Of a stretch of 64,000 nt of DNA, positions 9,356-18,555 are shown one piece after another. Position 1 is the stretch's first letter. Every line of letters starts with the position of its first letter. A model generated the notes under the pieces. The model made no database searches and was not told the DNA's origin. It saw nothing but the letters and a program-made list of their open reading frames with translations. The position numbers and the translations under genes were made by a program. Source of the DNA: Pycnococcus provasolii (taxonomy: Eukaryota; Chlorophyta; Pseudoscourfieldiophyceae; Pseudoscourfieldiales; Pycnococcaceae); assembly GCA_938743325.2 (NCBI GenBank), contig OW568866.1, positions 558,001 to 622,000 on the forward strand. Reading direction: 5' to 3'.

Positions 9356-11002
9356 ATGTCTGCTCCGGCTTCAGCGGTCATGCAGAAGTTTGCAATGTGG
9401 TGGTCGCTCGCTGACAGCGACGGGGACGGACGACTCACAGGACAGGATGCCGTCGCGTTCTTCGGAAGATCGGGACTCGACAGGAAGGCGCTGTCGCGAG
9501 TATGGGCACTCTCGGATAGCCGAGGCGCAGGATTCCTCGACTACGAGGGATTCGTGCGAGCCATGAAGCTGATATCCATGGCGCAGAGCGGACTCGAGCT
9601 GAACTTAAGCAACCTCCAGGAGCAGGAGACGATGGGTGCGCTCTCGGCGCCGCTCATGGAAGGACTCGACGCTGTCCAACAGGGTCCTCCGCAGGGGAGC
9701 GACAACCCGTTCGAGGCGAGTGGATACATGGCAAACATGGCCCCCGCACCGCCCGCAGCCTCTCCGCAACCTGCGCCCTCGAAGCCGAGGCGCAAGGGTG
9801 ACCAACGCATGGACATGCGCACAGTCACCAGCCTGGTAGACGGGCTGAAGCGCATATACGCGGAGAAGGCGAAGGCAATTGAGCAGCTGTACAAGTTCGA
9901 CAGCTTCTACGCTCCGCTGCTTGGGGACAGCGACTTCGACGCCAAGCCCTCCGTGCTGCTGCTCGGACAGTACTCGACGGGCAAAACCACCTTCATCAAG
10001 CACCTGCTCGGACGCGAGTACCCCGGCGCTCACGTCGGTCCAGAGCCAACCACAGACCGTTTCGTCGTCGTCATGCACGGCCACGAGGAGAAACGCACAC
10101 CAGGCAACACGCTCGCGGTGCAGAAGGACAGGCCGTTCACTGGTCTCACGGCGTTCGGCACGGCATTTCTAAGCAAGTTCGAGGGTGCGCAGTGCGACTG
10201 TCGCCTGCTCGAGGAGGTGACGCTCGTCGACACACCGGGCGTGCTGAGCGGAGAGAAGCAGCGCATCGATCGGTCGTACGCGTTCATCGACGTGTGCCGC
10301 TGGTTCGCCGGCCGGTGCGACCTGATCCTCCTGCTCTTCGACCCGCACAAGCTTGACATCAGCGACGAGTTCAAGGAGGTGATCTCGAGCCTCAAGGGCC
10401 ACGAGGATAAGGTTCGCATCGTTCTGAATAAGGCGGACATGGTGACGCAGGACCAGCTCATGCGCGTTTACGGCGCGCTCATGTTCAGCCTGGGCAAGGT
10501 TCTGAAGACGCCGGAGGTTCCGCGCGTTTACCTCGGAAGCTTCAACGAGCCTGGGAAGGGGATCAACGCGGAGCTGAATCCTGGTGGTGTGCAATTCTTC
10601 GAGCGCGAGCAGGCGGGACTGATGAAGGATCTGCTTGACATCCCCGCGCGCTCGTGCGATCGCAAGGTGAATGAGCTTGTGAAGCGTCTTCGCTACGCGC
10701 GTATTCACACGCTAATCATCGCGCACCTGCGAAAGCAGATGCCGACGATGATGGGCAAGGCGAAGAAGCAGGAGCAGCTGCTTGCGAATCTGGAGCAGGA
10801 GTTTGAGAAGGTGATGCACGAGCACCGCCTTCCCAAGGGCGACTTCCCTGGCTGCGCGGGATTCCGCGAGATTCTGAAGAGCTTCGACTTGAGCAAGTTC
10901 CCGAAGCCTGATAAGAAGACGGAAGGTGTGCTGACAGACGTTCTTGAGAACGACATTCCGGCGCTGCTGAAGCACTTTGACAATCCCTATGGTGACATGT
11001 GA
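9356..11002 (+). CDS. EHD1: EH-domain-containing dynamin-like ATPase (EHD)
   Basis: Membrane-remodelling ATPase of endocytic recycling. 548 aa from the ATG at 9356. The EH domain is N-terminal (1-95) with a calcium-type loop DSDGDGRLTGQD, the order found in plants and green algae (animal EHDs have it C-terminal). A ~60-residue linker with an NPF motif (DNPFEASGY) could be a ligand for an EH domain in cis or trans. Dynamin-type G domain: P-loop GQYSTGKT (204-211), PTTDRF switch region, DTPG (292-295), NKAD (358-361). The helical domain follows and the C terminus contains KKTEGVLTDVLENDIPALL. All nucleotide-binding motifs are intact. Intronless. Confidence 0.96.
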   Translation: MSAPASAVMQKFAMWWSLADSDGDGRLTGQDAVAFFGRSGLDRKALSRVWALSDSRGAGFLDYEGFVRAMKLISMAQSGLELNLSNLQEQETMGALSAPLMEGLDAVQQGPPQGSDNPFEASGYMANMAPAPPAASPQPAPSKPRRKGDQRMDMRTVTSLVDGLKRIYAEKAKAIEQLYKFDSFYAPLLGDSDFDAKPSVLLLGQYSTGKTTFIKHLLGREYPGAHVGPEPTTDRFVVVMHGHEEKRTPGNTLAVQKDRPFTGLTAFGTAFLSKFEGAQCDCRLLEEVTLVDTPGVLSGEKQRIDRSYAFIDVCRWFAGRCDLILLLFDPHKLDISDEFKEVISSLKGHEDKVRIVLNKADMVTQDQLMRVYGALMFSLGKVLKTPEVPRVYLGSFNEPGKGINAELNPGGVQFFEREQAGLMKDLLDIPARSCDRKVNELVKRLRYARIHTLIIAHLRKQMPTMMGKAKKQEQLLANLEQEFEKVMHEHRLPKGDFPGCAGFREILKSFDLSKFPKPDKKTEGVLTDVLENDIPALLKHFDNPYGDM

Positions 11003-11941
11003 AATCATCCATGTTACATATTTGTAGTCTGTGTGTTTGTTGGTTAGTTCTAATATTGTAGCTCGCTCGCTGGCTCCTCCGTGACTCCCTACAGTCCGTT
11101 GTTGCGCCTCCTGCATGATGGATCGCAATCACCCCATCACTATGGCCCATCCCCAACAGCCAAGGTGGCCGCTTACAGCCGTAAAATTTGACAGTACAGT
11201 ACTGTACCGTAGTAGTCTATTTCTGTATAGGTAGACTATCAAGTGTCACGCGGTCACTGTGTCACTCAAGTGCAGGAGAGGCGAAGAGAGGTGAAGAGAG
11301 GTGGTCAGGAGAGGTGGCCGGCCACTGCGCCAATCGCAACCTGCTCCGTCCGGCAGGCGAGAGCTCTCTTACAGTAATCCGTTAATCGCACGTCGACCAC
11401 ACCACGGGACCAACCAACGGGTCAAAAGGAAACAGTGGAAGCAGAACCAGAGCTCTGGTGGAAGCCTGGAAGACTTGCAAGTTGTCTTGCACGGGTCCGT
11501 CAAGATCAGTCGGTGGGATATGTACACTGTCATGGTGGTGGTGATGCCGTGGTGGTGGTGGTGGTGGTGGTGGCCAACCCAACACAGAACCCATCACCAT
11601 GGGCCTAATACGAAGTAGGATGGTACAACACGAGCGAGAACTCGGACTATCGTAGTGTAAGAATAATCGAGTATGTATTTGCACGAGTATGTACCGTACT
11701 TCCCTGTGACTGTGTTGGTATGTATGTAAAGTTGGTAAGTAAAGTTGGTAAAGTTGGTAAAGTTGTCCGTGTATCATAGGTGTTGTCTCTCTGACCTCGA
11801 AGCTCTCGCTCTCGCTCTCGCGTCTCGTCGCTCAAGACCGTTCACCCAAGGTTCGTCAGGGGGGGAACTCTGCACTTCTGCAGTGGTATTATATACGCCG
11901 TGTGTTCCTCTCGCTCCGCGGTGACAGGGTTGTCTTCCTAT
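11003..11941. other. Intergenic region, no gene seen
   Basis: Contains a 14-bp palindrome GTACAGTACTGTAC (11194-11207), GGCCGGCC (11316-11323), a GGT run (about 11544-11573), the decamer ACTATCGTAG (11646-11655) and a decayed AAAGTTGGTA repeat (11727-11768). The right part is probably the promoter of the gene starting at 11942. Confidence 0.55.
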
Positions 11942-13681
11942 ATGGCGTCGGCGATACAGCGGCCGCTACTAGGCACGCGCGAGTCGCACGAGCAGCAGCT
12001 CGCGAACGCGCTCGCAGAACACGAGCGTCTCGAGGCGCACATATTCAGACTCGAACAACAGCTCGCAAACAGGGAGTATGAACGCACAGCCTCGGAGGTG
12101 CGCAAACATAAACTGCTCGAGGATAGGCTCGGTGCTGTGGACAACATGGCCAAGGAGGTCATGGAAAGGTGGGGATCGACGAACGAGTTTCAGAAGGTGG
12201 ACCTCGTGTGCTCTGACCTCATACGAAGAGGCGGCTTCGGGGAGGCGCTCGACTACATGGAGCGCGTGCGCAGCCTCGTCGAAACGGTCGTGCACAAGCT
12301 CAGCGCGCGAGTGAGTGTGGAAGGAAGAGGGCAGCTCGACGCTAGGAAAGAAACAAAGCCGATGATGCTCTCGACAGCCGCGCAGGCTGCGAAGCGAGCG
12401 AAAAAGGAGGCTGAGAAATTGGCACGCGAGGCGGCGGAGCGAGATAGACTAAAACAGGCAAACGAGAAGAAGCAGCCAACGTCCGCGTCTGCTGCCGCCG
12501 GCGACAGTGCTCCAGCGGTGCCTGCCATCGTGCGTGTGAAAGAGCAGAAGACGCCTGAGGAGCTCGTGCGCGCGGAGCGCGAGAGGTGGCAGAGCGAGGT
12601 GGTACGCCTCGAGGCGGAGACGACGGAGCTGAAATCTCACTTGAAGCGTTCGGAGGACGAGTGCCGTGAACTTAAGTCAAGCCTCGCACACGCTAGGCAG
12701 GCTCAGCAGGAGAGCACGCAGCGAGCCAGCGTTCGCAACATCGAGTCCATAGGAGCGAAAGACGCCGTGGAAGCGATACAGCGTACAAACGATAGTCTCG
12801 AGGCGAAAATTTCGTCTATGACAACTCTCCTTAGAAAGGCCGAGGCGGAGAGAAAGCGCGCAGGTCAGCAGTCCGCGCAGGTGCGCGCGAAGCTCAACGA
12901 GGAGGAGGTGGCTCGTAAGGAGGCGCACTTGAAGGCTGAGGTGCTTGCGGACGAAATTGGACGCCTGCAGGCTGACGTGGGCGCCGCGCAAGGCGAGTCG
13001 AAGGCCTTCGAGTCGCGAGCGAAGAAGGCGGAGAAGCGTCGTACGGATGTCGAAGCGAGCACATCGGCGGAGTTGGCTCGCATGCAGGCGCTGCTGCAAT
13101 CAAAGGACGAAGCAATACGTCTGCTTCGCTCAAAGGCTGGTGTATCTGACACGGAGCCCGCGTCGACGCCTGCGCCAGCGCCCGCAGCCGCCCCCGCGGC
13201 AGAGGAGGAGGAGGCAACTGTTTCAACGCCCGCTCCTGATGGACCACCGCCGCGACATGGAAAGCATCGTGCGGAGGAACGGCGCAAGCTGGCGATGGCA
13301 TACGGATCGGCGAAGAAGCGATCGGCTGGTGCCGCAGGACCATCGACGCCAGCGCGCTCGACGCCAGCACGAACTCCGGCACGACCCACCATCCCCGAGG
13401 CGCTCATGGTGCGCATATCTCGAAATGTCGGGACGGGCGCGGAGAGCAAGCCTTGGGTGGTTCACAGCAAAAGTTCCGATGCTGGGGATAAGTCAGAGCC
13501 GTGCTCGCAGCTTGTCGTGCTTGGCGCACATGACGTCCGCTCGACGATGGACAAGGACAAGCACCTTGGCTCATGCCTCGAGCTTGCAGGCGTTGTGTCC
13601 TGGGAAGGTCGCGTGTGCGTGATTAGTGCCCCCGCAAGTCTTGAAGTGAAGAGTGATCGCGGGTCACTCATCGGTGGTTGA
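11942..13681 (+). CDS. Coiled-coil protein, unknown function
   Basis: 579 aa from the ATG at 11942. Residues ~15-75 and ~195-400 are dense in E/K/R/A/L heptads and should form long coiled coils; ~80-130 is a mixed helical segment (VDLVCSDLIRRGGFGEALDYMERV). Residues ~405-485 are Pro/Ala/Thr-rich with SAPARTPA-like repeats, probably disordered. The last ~95 residues look globular, with a beta-rich pattern (VRISRNVG, KPWVVHSKS, SQLVVLGAHDV, VVSWEGRVCVIS). No catalytic motif recognised; a cytoskeletal or trafficking role is possible but unproven. Intronless. Confidence 0.75.
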   Translation: MASAIQRPLLGTRESHEQQLANALAEHERLEAHIFRLEQQLANREYERTASEVRKHKLLEDRLGAVDNMAKEVMERWGSTNEFQKVDLVCSDLIRRGGFGEALDYMERVRSLVETVVHKLSARVSVEGRGQLDARKETKPMMLSTAAQAAKRAKKEAEKLAREAAERDRLKQANEKKQPTSASAAAGDSAPAVPAIVRVKEQKTPEELVRAERERWQSEVVRLEAETTELKSHLKRSEDECRELKSSLAHARQAQQESTQRASVRNIESIGAKDAVEAIQRTNDSLEAKISSMTTLLRKAEAERKRAGQQSAQVRAKLNEEEVARKEAHLKAEVLADEIGRLQADVGAAQGESKAFESRAKKAEKRRTDVEASTSAELARMQALLQSKDEAIRLLRSKAGVSDTEPASTPAPAPAAAPAAEEEEATVSTPAPDGPPPRHGKHRAEERRKLAMAYGSAKKRSAGAAGPSTPARSTPARTPARPTIPEALMVRISRNVGTGAESKPWVVHSKSSDAGDKSEPCSQLVVLGAHDVRSTMDKDKHLGSCLELAGVVSWEGRVCVISAPASLEVKSDRGSLIGG

Positions 13682-13866
13682 CCTTGCTTGACGAGTGATT
13701 GACTATCATTATAACTGTTTGAAGTAACGCTCTAAATTTTAAGTTAACTATTTCAAGTAACTCCCTTGAGTCGTCGTGTTGATGCACTGTTGGTGGCGAT
13801 GGCGACGACAACAGCGACAAGGAACGCAAGTGGAGCCCTCACTACGCTTACACGAAAGCGCCCTTG

Positions 13867-13995
13867 ATAGAGAGATACAACCCTCAAAATCACCTGTGCC
13901 ATGAACAAAAACGCGCAGTGAATGGCACTGAAAGTGAATGGTGTGAATGGACGACCGTTGGACAAACTAAAGTGCACTCCATTACTGAATGAGGT
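13867..13995 (-). repeat. Dispersed 3' element, copy A
   Basis: First of three related ~120-130 bp sequences. Shared blocks include GCCATG, ACAAAAACGCGC, a TGAATGG-rich middle, ACGACCGTTGGACAAA, AAGTGCAC and ATTACTGAATGAG. It ends ~10 bp 3' of the stop of the minus-strand LTD/CotH gene. Confidence 0.75.
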
Positions 13996-14004
13996 AACAA
14001 CCAA

Positions 14005-17000
14005 TCAGAATCCTGGCAATCCTGGCAATCCTGGCAGTCCTGGTAATCTACCACCAAGGCCGCCTCCGTTGAACAATCCACCGCCATTGCCAAACCCGTT
14101 GCGATTGCCTGGCAATCGTTGACGGAGTGCCGGCGGTAAACGCTCAATCAGTGAACTCGTCGGTGGTGTTGGCGGGGATGCCCACGATGGTGGCGGGGAT
14201 GCCCACGATGGTGGCGGGGATGCCCACGATGGTGGCGGGGATGCCCACGATGGTATTCCGCTATTGCTTGTGGGAATGCTTGGTATGCTTCCATATGACC
14301 CACCACTGCCTTGGTACCCGGGAATTGATATCGGCGTCGTCGCACTTGGTCTTGGCGTCGCTGGGGGTGGAATGCGGCGGGCTGGAGCTGACGTTGGTGG
14401 GAGTGGCCGTGGTGCAGGTGGCTGCCAAGAGGGCGGTTCTGACCCCTCGCGGCCATCGCTCCAACGCCCTCGCCTGCCGCCTGTCGTCGTCATCATCACA
14501 TCGCCAAACTCGCCGAACCCGGCGGCTCTGTCGATCCAAATCGCACGGCGACTGAGCCAATCTGCGGACGCGCGCATCGCAACGACCGCCTCATCTCGCC
14601 CAGCTCCATCTCCGAGCTGCTTCGCTGACTGTAGGAGCCAACCTCCGTCGGATGCAAGAACCTGAGCGTTAAGAACCCCGCCAGACTGGCGAAGTCGTCG
14701 CCATGTCTCCGCCGCACGCTTTCTGAACGACGGATCCGCCCAAGCCGCCCACACCCACCTTCCCATTCCTTCAGTGTGTTCCTCTGGCTGCACGAATCGC
14801 CACCCATCGACTGGCATCGACCCCTTCACTGCAAACGTTTGCATTCCCGTTGGCGCTGGCGGTCCAAATTTCAAGCGGCTGGCGGCGTCATCCTTCTTCT
14901 TATCCTCCTCTGCGTCGTCGTAGAAGAAATTTCCACCAGCGCCAGCGAATAGACGCTCGCCATTCGCGTCATGGACACTGATGTGACCACGTCGGTATGA
15001 TCCACCCACAAGCTCCGTTGCGAGCACTAGAGCAATCATCGAGTCTTCGTCAGCAATCTCACGCCAGTCTTTGTTGTTGTTCTCTGTATCTCCACCAGAG
15101 TACAACGCATCTTCAAACAAGTCGAGAGTTCGCTGTGCAAGAGCCTTGCCCACAGCCCCGGTCACGCGCTCTTCGTAGTCATTAGTGCTGCTGCTGCTGC
15201 TGCTGCTGCTACTCTTCGGATAATTCAGGTGCAGCTTGAGATCGCTAGACTTGTAGGGCGAGAACGATGATGACGACGACGACGACGACCCCATCTCGTC
15301 CGGATTTCTGCCAAAGGTCATGAGCAGTCCGCCCTTTCCGCGCCTCGCGACGAGCGGGCGCACATCGCCATTCGGCTTGAGAGCAGGAGGACGTGGCTCA
15401 CCATTCTCCCTTTGTTCTGTGCCATTTGGCGGCTTTTTAACGCGGAACTTGTCAAGGTCCAGTCTCGCACCGTCTCTACAAACTTCTTCCATGAGTGCCA
15501 CAGGACCTGCGGATACGTACGAATCTGGCCCGTTCGCCCAAAGTGCCTCGACAAACACGACGCGCGGCGACCAGATGGCCCTCTTCGCCGTAGAAGGCGT
15601 CGTCTGCTGCGAAGCGGCGTACACGTTGTTCAGCACGGCATTCACCAGGGCAAGAGCTGGTGCACGCGCCGAATATGGTAGCTGCTCAGTGCTGGTGCCA
15701 CTTACCGTACTGTCTGGTGGCGACGGCGGTGGTGGAAGGACGAGAACAAAGCCTTCAGCGCGAGGCATGCCGAGCCAAGCGTGCTGGTATTCTTCGATGG
15801 CATCCAACGAGAAATTGGTGCCTTGTCTCTTTGGTAGAGAAGCCGATCGTCGTCGATCGAAGGCTGACACGCTCGGCTGTTGAATTCGACCATACTCCTC
15901 ATCATTCTTCTCATTCATGAACGAGTCCGAGGTTGAGCGTACAAATTGAAGCTCAAGATCACGCACGCTGGGGAAAGACGTTGATAATTGCATTCTCTGC
16001 ATGTTATCGTAGACAATCGTGGTCGTGTCCACGTCACGCCACGCGCTGGGCACAAGTGACGCGCCCTTGAGCAACGGCGAGGTCTCTGAAGGGAACGGAG
16101 CACACGAACCTCCATCATCATCATTGGAGGAGGGGCAAGAGCAGCTGCAAACGCGCACGGGAGTCCCACCAAAGTTGTTGCGTTCCACGGCTGGCAGCGT
16201 CTCAACAACCACGACTGGCATATGCACAGGTCCGTTACGATTTCGTCGCCATGTCGCAGCAACACCGCAGCACTGCGTCATCGGTGAGTTTGCTGTACTA
16301 CTCGTAGAGGAGGCGGAGGCGGTTTTGCCGGACAGTCTGAAGGCGGCAATGACGCGAGCTGACGCATCCTTTTCGCCAACAGCCTGCACATTCGGAATTT
16401 CTTCTGGAGTCGGTATGGCGGTTTCGAATGCTTGCGACTTTGATTTCAGGTCTTTGCGCGCAAATGAATACCCAAGAGGTGAGTTCGCTGGCAGAGTTGC
16501 GGTGTCGATCAGATATCCGCTTGGACTGAGGAGTTTGACCACATCGCCTTTTGTACTGCTCAGTCCGAAGGGGAAGGTGCATGATGACGACGACGACGAC
16601 GTTTCATTTCCCTTTCCCTTGTGCTGAAGTAGAACGGCGGAGTTGCGTCGAAGGATCGAGCCACCCACGAGAGAACATGTCGAAGTTCCTGCAGTTGATG
16701 ACCTATCAACATCACCGTCCTGAAGGCGAGTGATGGTGTGCAGATGCTCGCGCGCCTTGTTCTCCTTCTTGATCCGCTCGGGCGATCCTGGCGCAAGTTC
16801 TATCCAATCCATCGTGTATCCGTTGTCGACGATCGAGTATCCATGCAAATCGACGTCGTAGTCGTATGACGTGTTTGCAATTTCGATCCAGTCGTCTTCG
16901 ATTTCAGACGACACTGGCTGACTCGCAACTTCGGAAATCACCACAAGCTCACGTGCGACAGCCTGGCTCGGTGCCAGACGGATGGGTTGTGCTCGTTCAG

Positions 17001-17508
17001 CAGATTGTGGTGGTGGTACGAGGGCAGCAGCACTGTCGTAGTATAGAGGAGCCGGAGGAGGAGGAGGTGGAGGTGGTGGAGGTGGTGGTAACGTCGTGGT
17101 TGTGGTCGTCGTCGTCGTCGTCGTCGTCGTTGATGTTGTTGTGGTAGTCGTTGTTGACGTCGTCGACGACGACGTAATCTCTTCTTCTTCTCGCTCCACC
17201 ACCACTGTCGGCACCATAATCGTCGTTTGTCGTTGTAACTGTGGATTATCATCATTGTTGTTATTGATTGCCGAAACACCAAACCCGTCATCATCCAGGG
17301 TTGAGTCTGCGCACCGTCCCCACGCGCCGGTTTTGTCGCGACACCAAGGCTCGCCATTGTACGGCTGACACGGCGCGGCGCAGATACGACCATCCACCAT
17401 CCGCCCATACTGCGCCCATGCTACAAGGGGAGGAGCGGAAACCAACAGAGCGCAAAAGAGCAAAAGAGCGCACCACCACCAAGGACAAGGAGAACGATAC
17501 GCCGCCAT
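14005..17508 (-). CDS. Large secreted protein with lamin-tail and CotH-like regions
   Basis: 1167 aa from the ATG at 17508. A signal peptide is clear (WWWCALLLFCALLVSAPP). A Cys-containing segment (~30-60) precedes a mucin-like Thr/Ser run and a Pro run. About 190-370 reads as a lamin-tail domain (VVISEVA, DDWIEIAN, GYSIVD, VVKLLSPSGYLIDTA, LGYSFAR). About 505-930 has features of CotH spore-coat-type kinases: a NAVLNN...VVFVEALWANG...ALMEEV block and a C-terminal DPSFRKRAAETWRRLRQSG...ADWLSRRAIWIDRAAG block. I could not confirm catalytic residues, so kinase activity is uncertain. The tail (~985-1165) has four PSWASPP repeats and ends in GLPGLPGLPG, collagen-like. LTD/CotH combinations are known mostly from bacteria. 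Extracellular matrix or surface role inferred. Confidence 0.75.
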   Translation of the reverse strand: MAAYRSPCPWWWCALLLFCALLVSAPPLVAWAQYGRMVDGRICAAPCQPYNGEPWCRDKTGAWGRCADSTLDDDGFGVSAINNNNDDNPQLQRQTTIMVPTVVVEREEEEITSSSTTSTTTTTTTSTTTTTTTTTTTTTLPPPPPPPPPPPPAPLYYDSAAALVPPPQSAERAQPIRLAPSQAVARELVVISEVASQPVSSEIEDDWIEIANTSYDYDVDLHGYSIVDNGYTMDWIELAPGSPERIKKENKAREHLHTITRLQDGDVDRSSTAGTSTCSLVGGSILRRNSAVLLQHKGKGNETSSSSSSCTFPFGLSSTKGDVVKLLSPSGYLIDTATLPANSPLGYSFARKDLKSKSQAFETAIPTPEEIPNVQAVGEKDASARVIAAFRLSGKTASASSTSSTANSPMTQCCGVAATWRRNRNGPVHMPVVVVETLPAVERNNFGGTPVRVCSCSCPSSNDDDGGSCAPFPSETSPLLKGASLVPSAWRDVDTTTIVYDNMQRMQLSTSFPSVRDLELQFVRSTSDSFMNEKNDEEYGRIQQPSVSAFDRRRSASLPKRQGTNFSLDAIEEYQHAWLGMPRAEGFVLVLPPPPSPPDSTVSGTSTEQLPYSARAPALALVNAVLNNVYAASQQTTPSTAKRAIWSPRVVFVEALWANGPDSYVSAGPVALMEEVCRDGARLDLDKFRVKKPPNGTEQRENGEPRPPALKPNGDVRPLVARRGKGGLLMTFGRNPDEMGSSSSSSSSFSPYKSSDLKLHLNYPKSSSSSSSSSTNDYEERVTGAVGKALAQRTLDLFEDALYSGGDTENNNKDWREIADEDSMIALVLATELVGGSYRRGHISVHDANGERLFAGAGGNFFYDDAEEDKKKDDAASRLKFGPPAPTGMQTFAVKGSMPVDGWRFVQPEEHTEGMGRWVWAAWADPSFRKRAAETWRRLRQSGGVLNAQVLASDGGWLLQSAKQLGDGAGRDEAVVAMRASADWLSRRAIWIDRAAGFGEFGDVMMTTTGGRRGRWSDGREGSEPPSWQPPAPRPLPPTSAPARRIPPPATPRPSATTPISIPGYQGSGGSYGSIPSIPTSNSGIPSWASPPPSWASPPPSWASPPPSWASPPTPPTSSLIERLPPALRQRLPGNRNGFGNGGGLFNGGGLGGRLPGLPGLPGLPGF
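14166..14262. repeat. 21-bp tandem repeat coding PSWASPP
   Basis: Four near-identical copies of a unit containing GGGGATGCCCACGATGGTGG, in frame inside the LTD/CotH gene, giving four PSWASPP heptads. Length likely varies between strains. Confidence 0.9.
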
Positions 17509-18555
17509 GGAAATTATTATTACCAATCAATATCAGAAAGTCGACACGACGGACCGGTGAGTGTGGTGGTAGGAAGGGGAGGTCCGAGGGAAGCTGAAGG
17601 CTGAAGCAGTAGTCTTGAGGAGTGATGTCACGTGGAAGCCCATATGGGCGTTTGTTGTTTTCCGATTCTGGGAAGTCACAAAACGAAACGAAACAGGTTT
17701 TTGTTGGGACGGGCGGACTGGGAGTCCCCTAAACCCCTAAACTAGTTCTAAACTTTGGTACCGGAAAATCGGGGTTATCTACAGCTGTTAAGACTAAAGG
17801 GTACTTAGACTCGTAACATCGGGGTTTACTCGGGACAGAAGCGGAACCACAATCATGCCTTCTATCATAGCACGACATGATGAGGCTCGCTCAACCTCCA
17901 TGACCGTCCACACCGCTGGCGTGCAACGTTTGCGCTTGGGGTCGGTAACTGCGCTCGTGCCATGCGGTGAGTTGGGCCTCGACGCCTGACCACATGAGAG
18001 GGCATCGCATGGCACGGAGGACTGCGCGGACCGACCACCGGCGTCGCCGGCTTCGCGGCCTTGTCGCGTAGTGTTTGAGGGGACATTCCTCGGCACGGCT
18101 TGCGCTGCTCGACGACACCAATCGCATACGCTACACTGCTGGCTAGTTCGGGACTAGGCAGGGAATTGGGCGGGTTGATGGGCCGCCAGTGCCGGCGCTT
18201 GGAAAAACCAGCTTAACGTCAGCATATATGGCCGCGGCGGTTAGGGCGGCGAAAACGAATAGATGGAGGAATGTCATCGACGACGTGAAAGCCGCCTGGA
18301 ATGATGACCCATACCACGACATGTCACATGATGGTGTGTACGCTGTCAAAGTCGAGCTTGTCGCCACCAGGTACGCCGACGCGCCTGACCGTCTGCGCGT
18401 TGCTCCGGTGCTCCCGTTTACCGCTGTCGTCGTCGTGCTTAAATTTTTGCGGAGGATTTTTTTAAAATGATTAGGGTCCCGATGGATTTGCCATTGGAGA
18501 CGGCAACAAAACCCCTGATTAGAATCAGAAATCACATCCGGATAGCCGTTTCGCA
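17509..18555. other. Divergent intergenic region, no convincing gene
   Basis: About 1 kb between the LTD/CotH gene and the ABC transporter. Contains CCCCTAAA repeats near 17727-17742. A 93-codon plus frame at 18189-18470 (or from an internal ATG at 18228) has mixed composition but no recognisable domain; I leave it unannotated. Confidence 0.5.

Noticed and set aside
18189-18470. Plus frame of 93 codons in the LTD/CotH-ABC interval
   Set aside because: No domain, ends in a hydrophobic/basic tail of low complexity, no splice link to the ABC gene.
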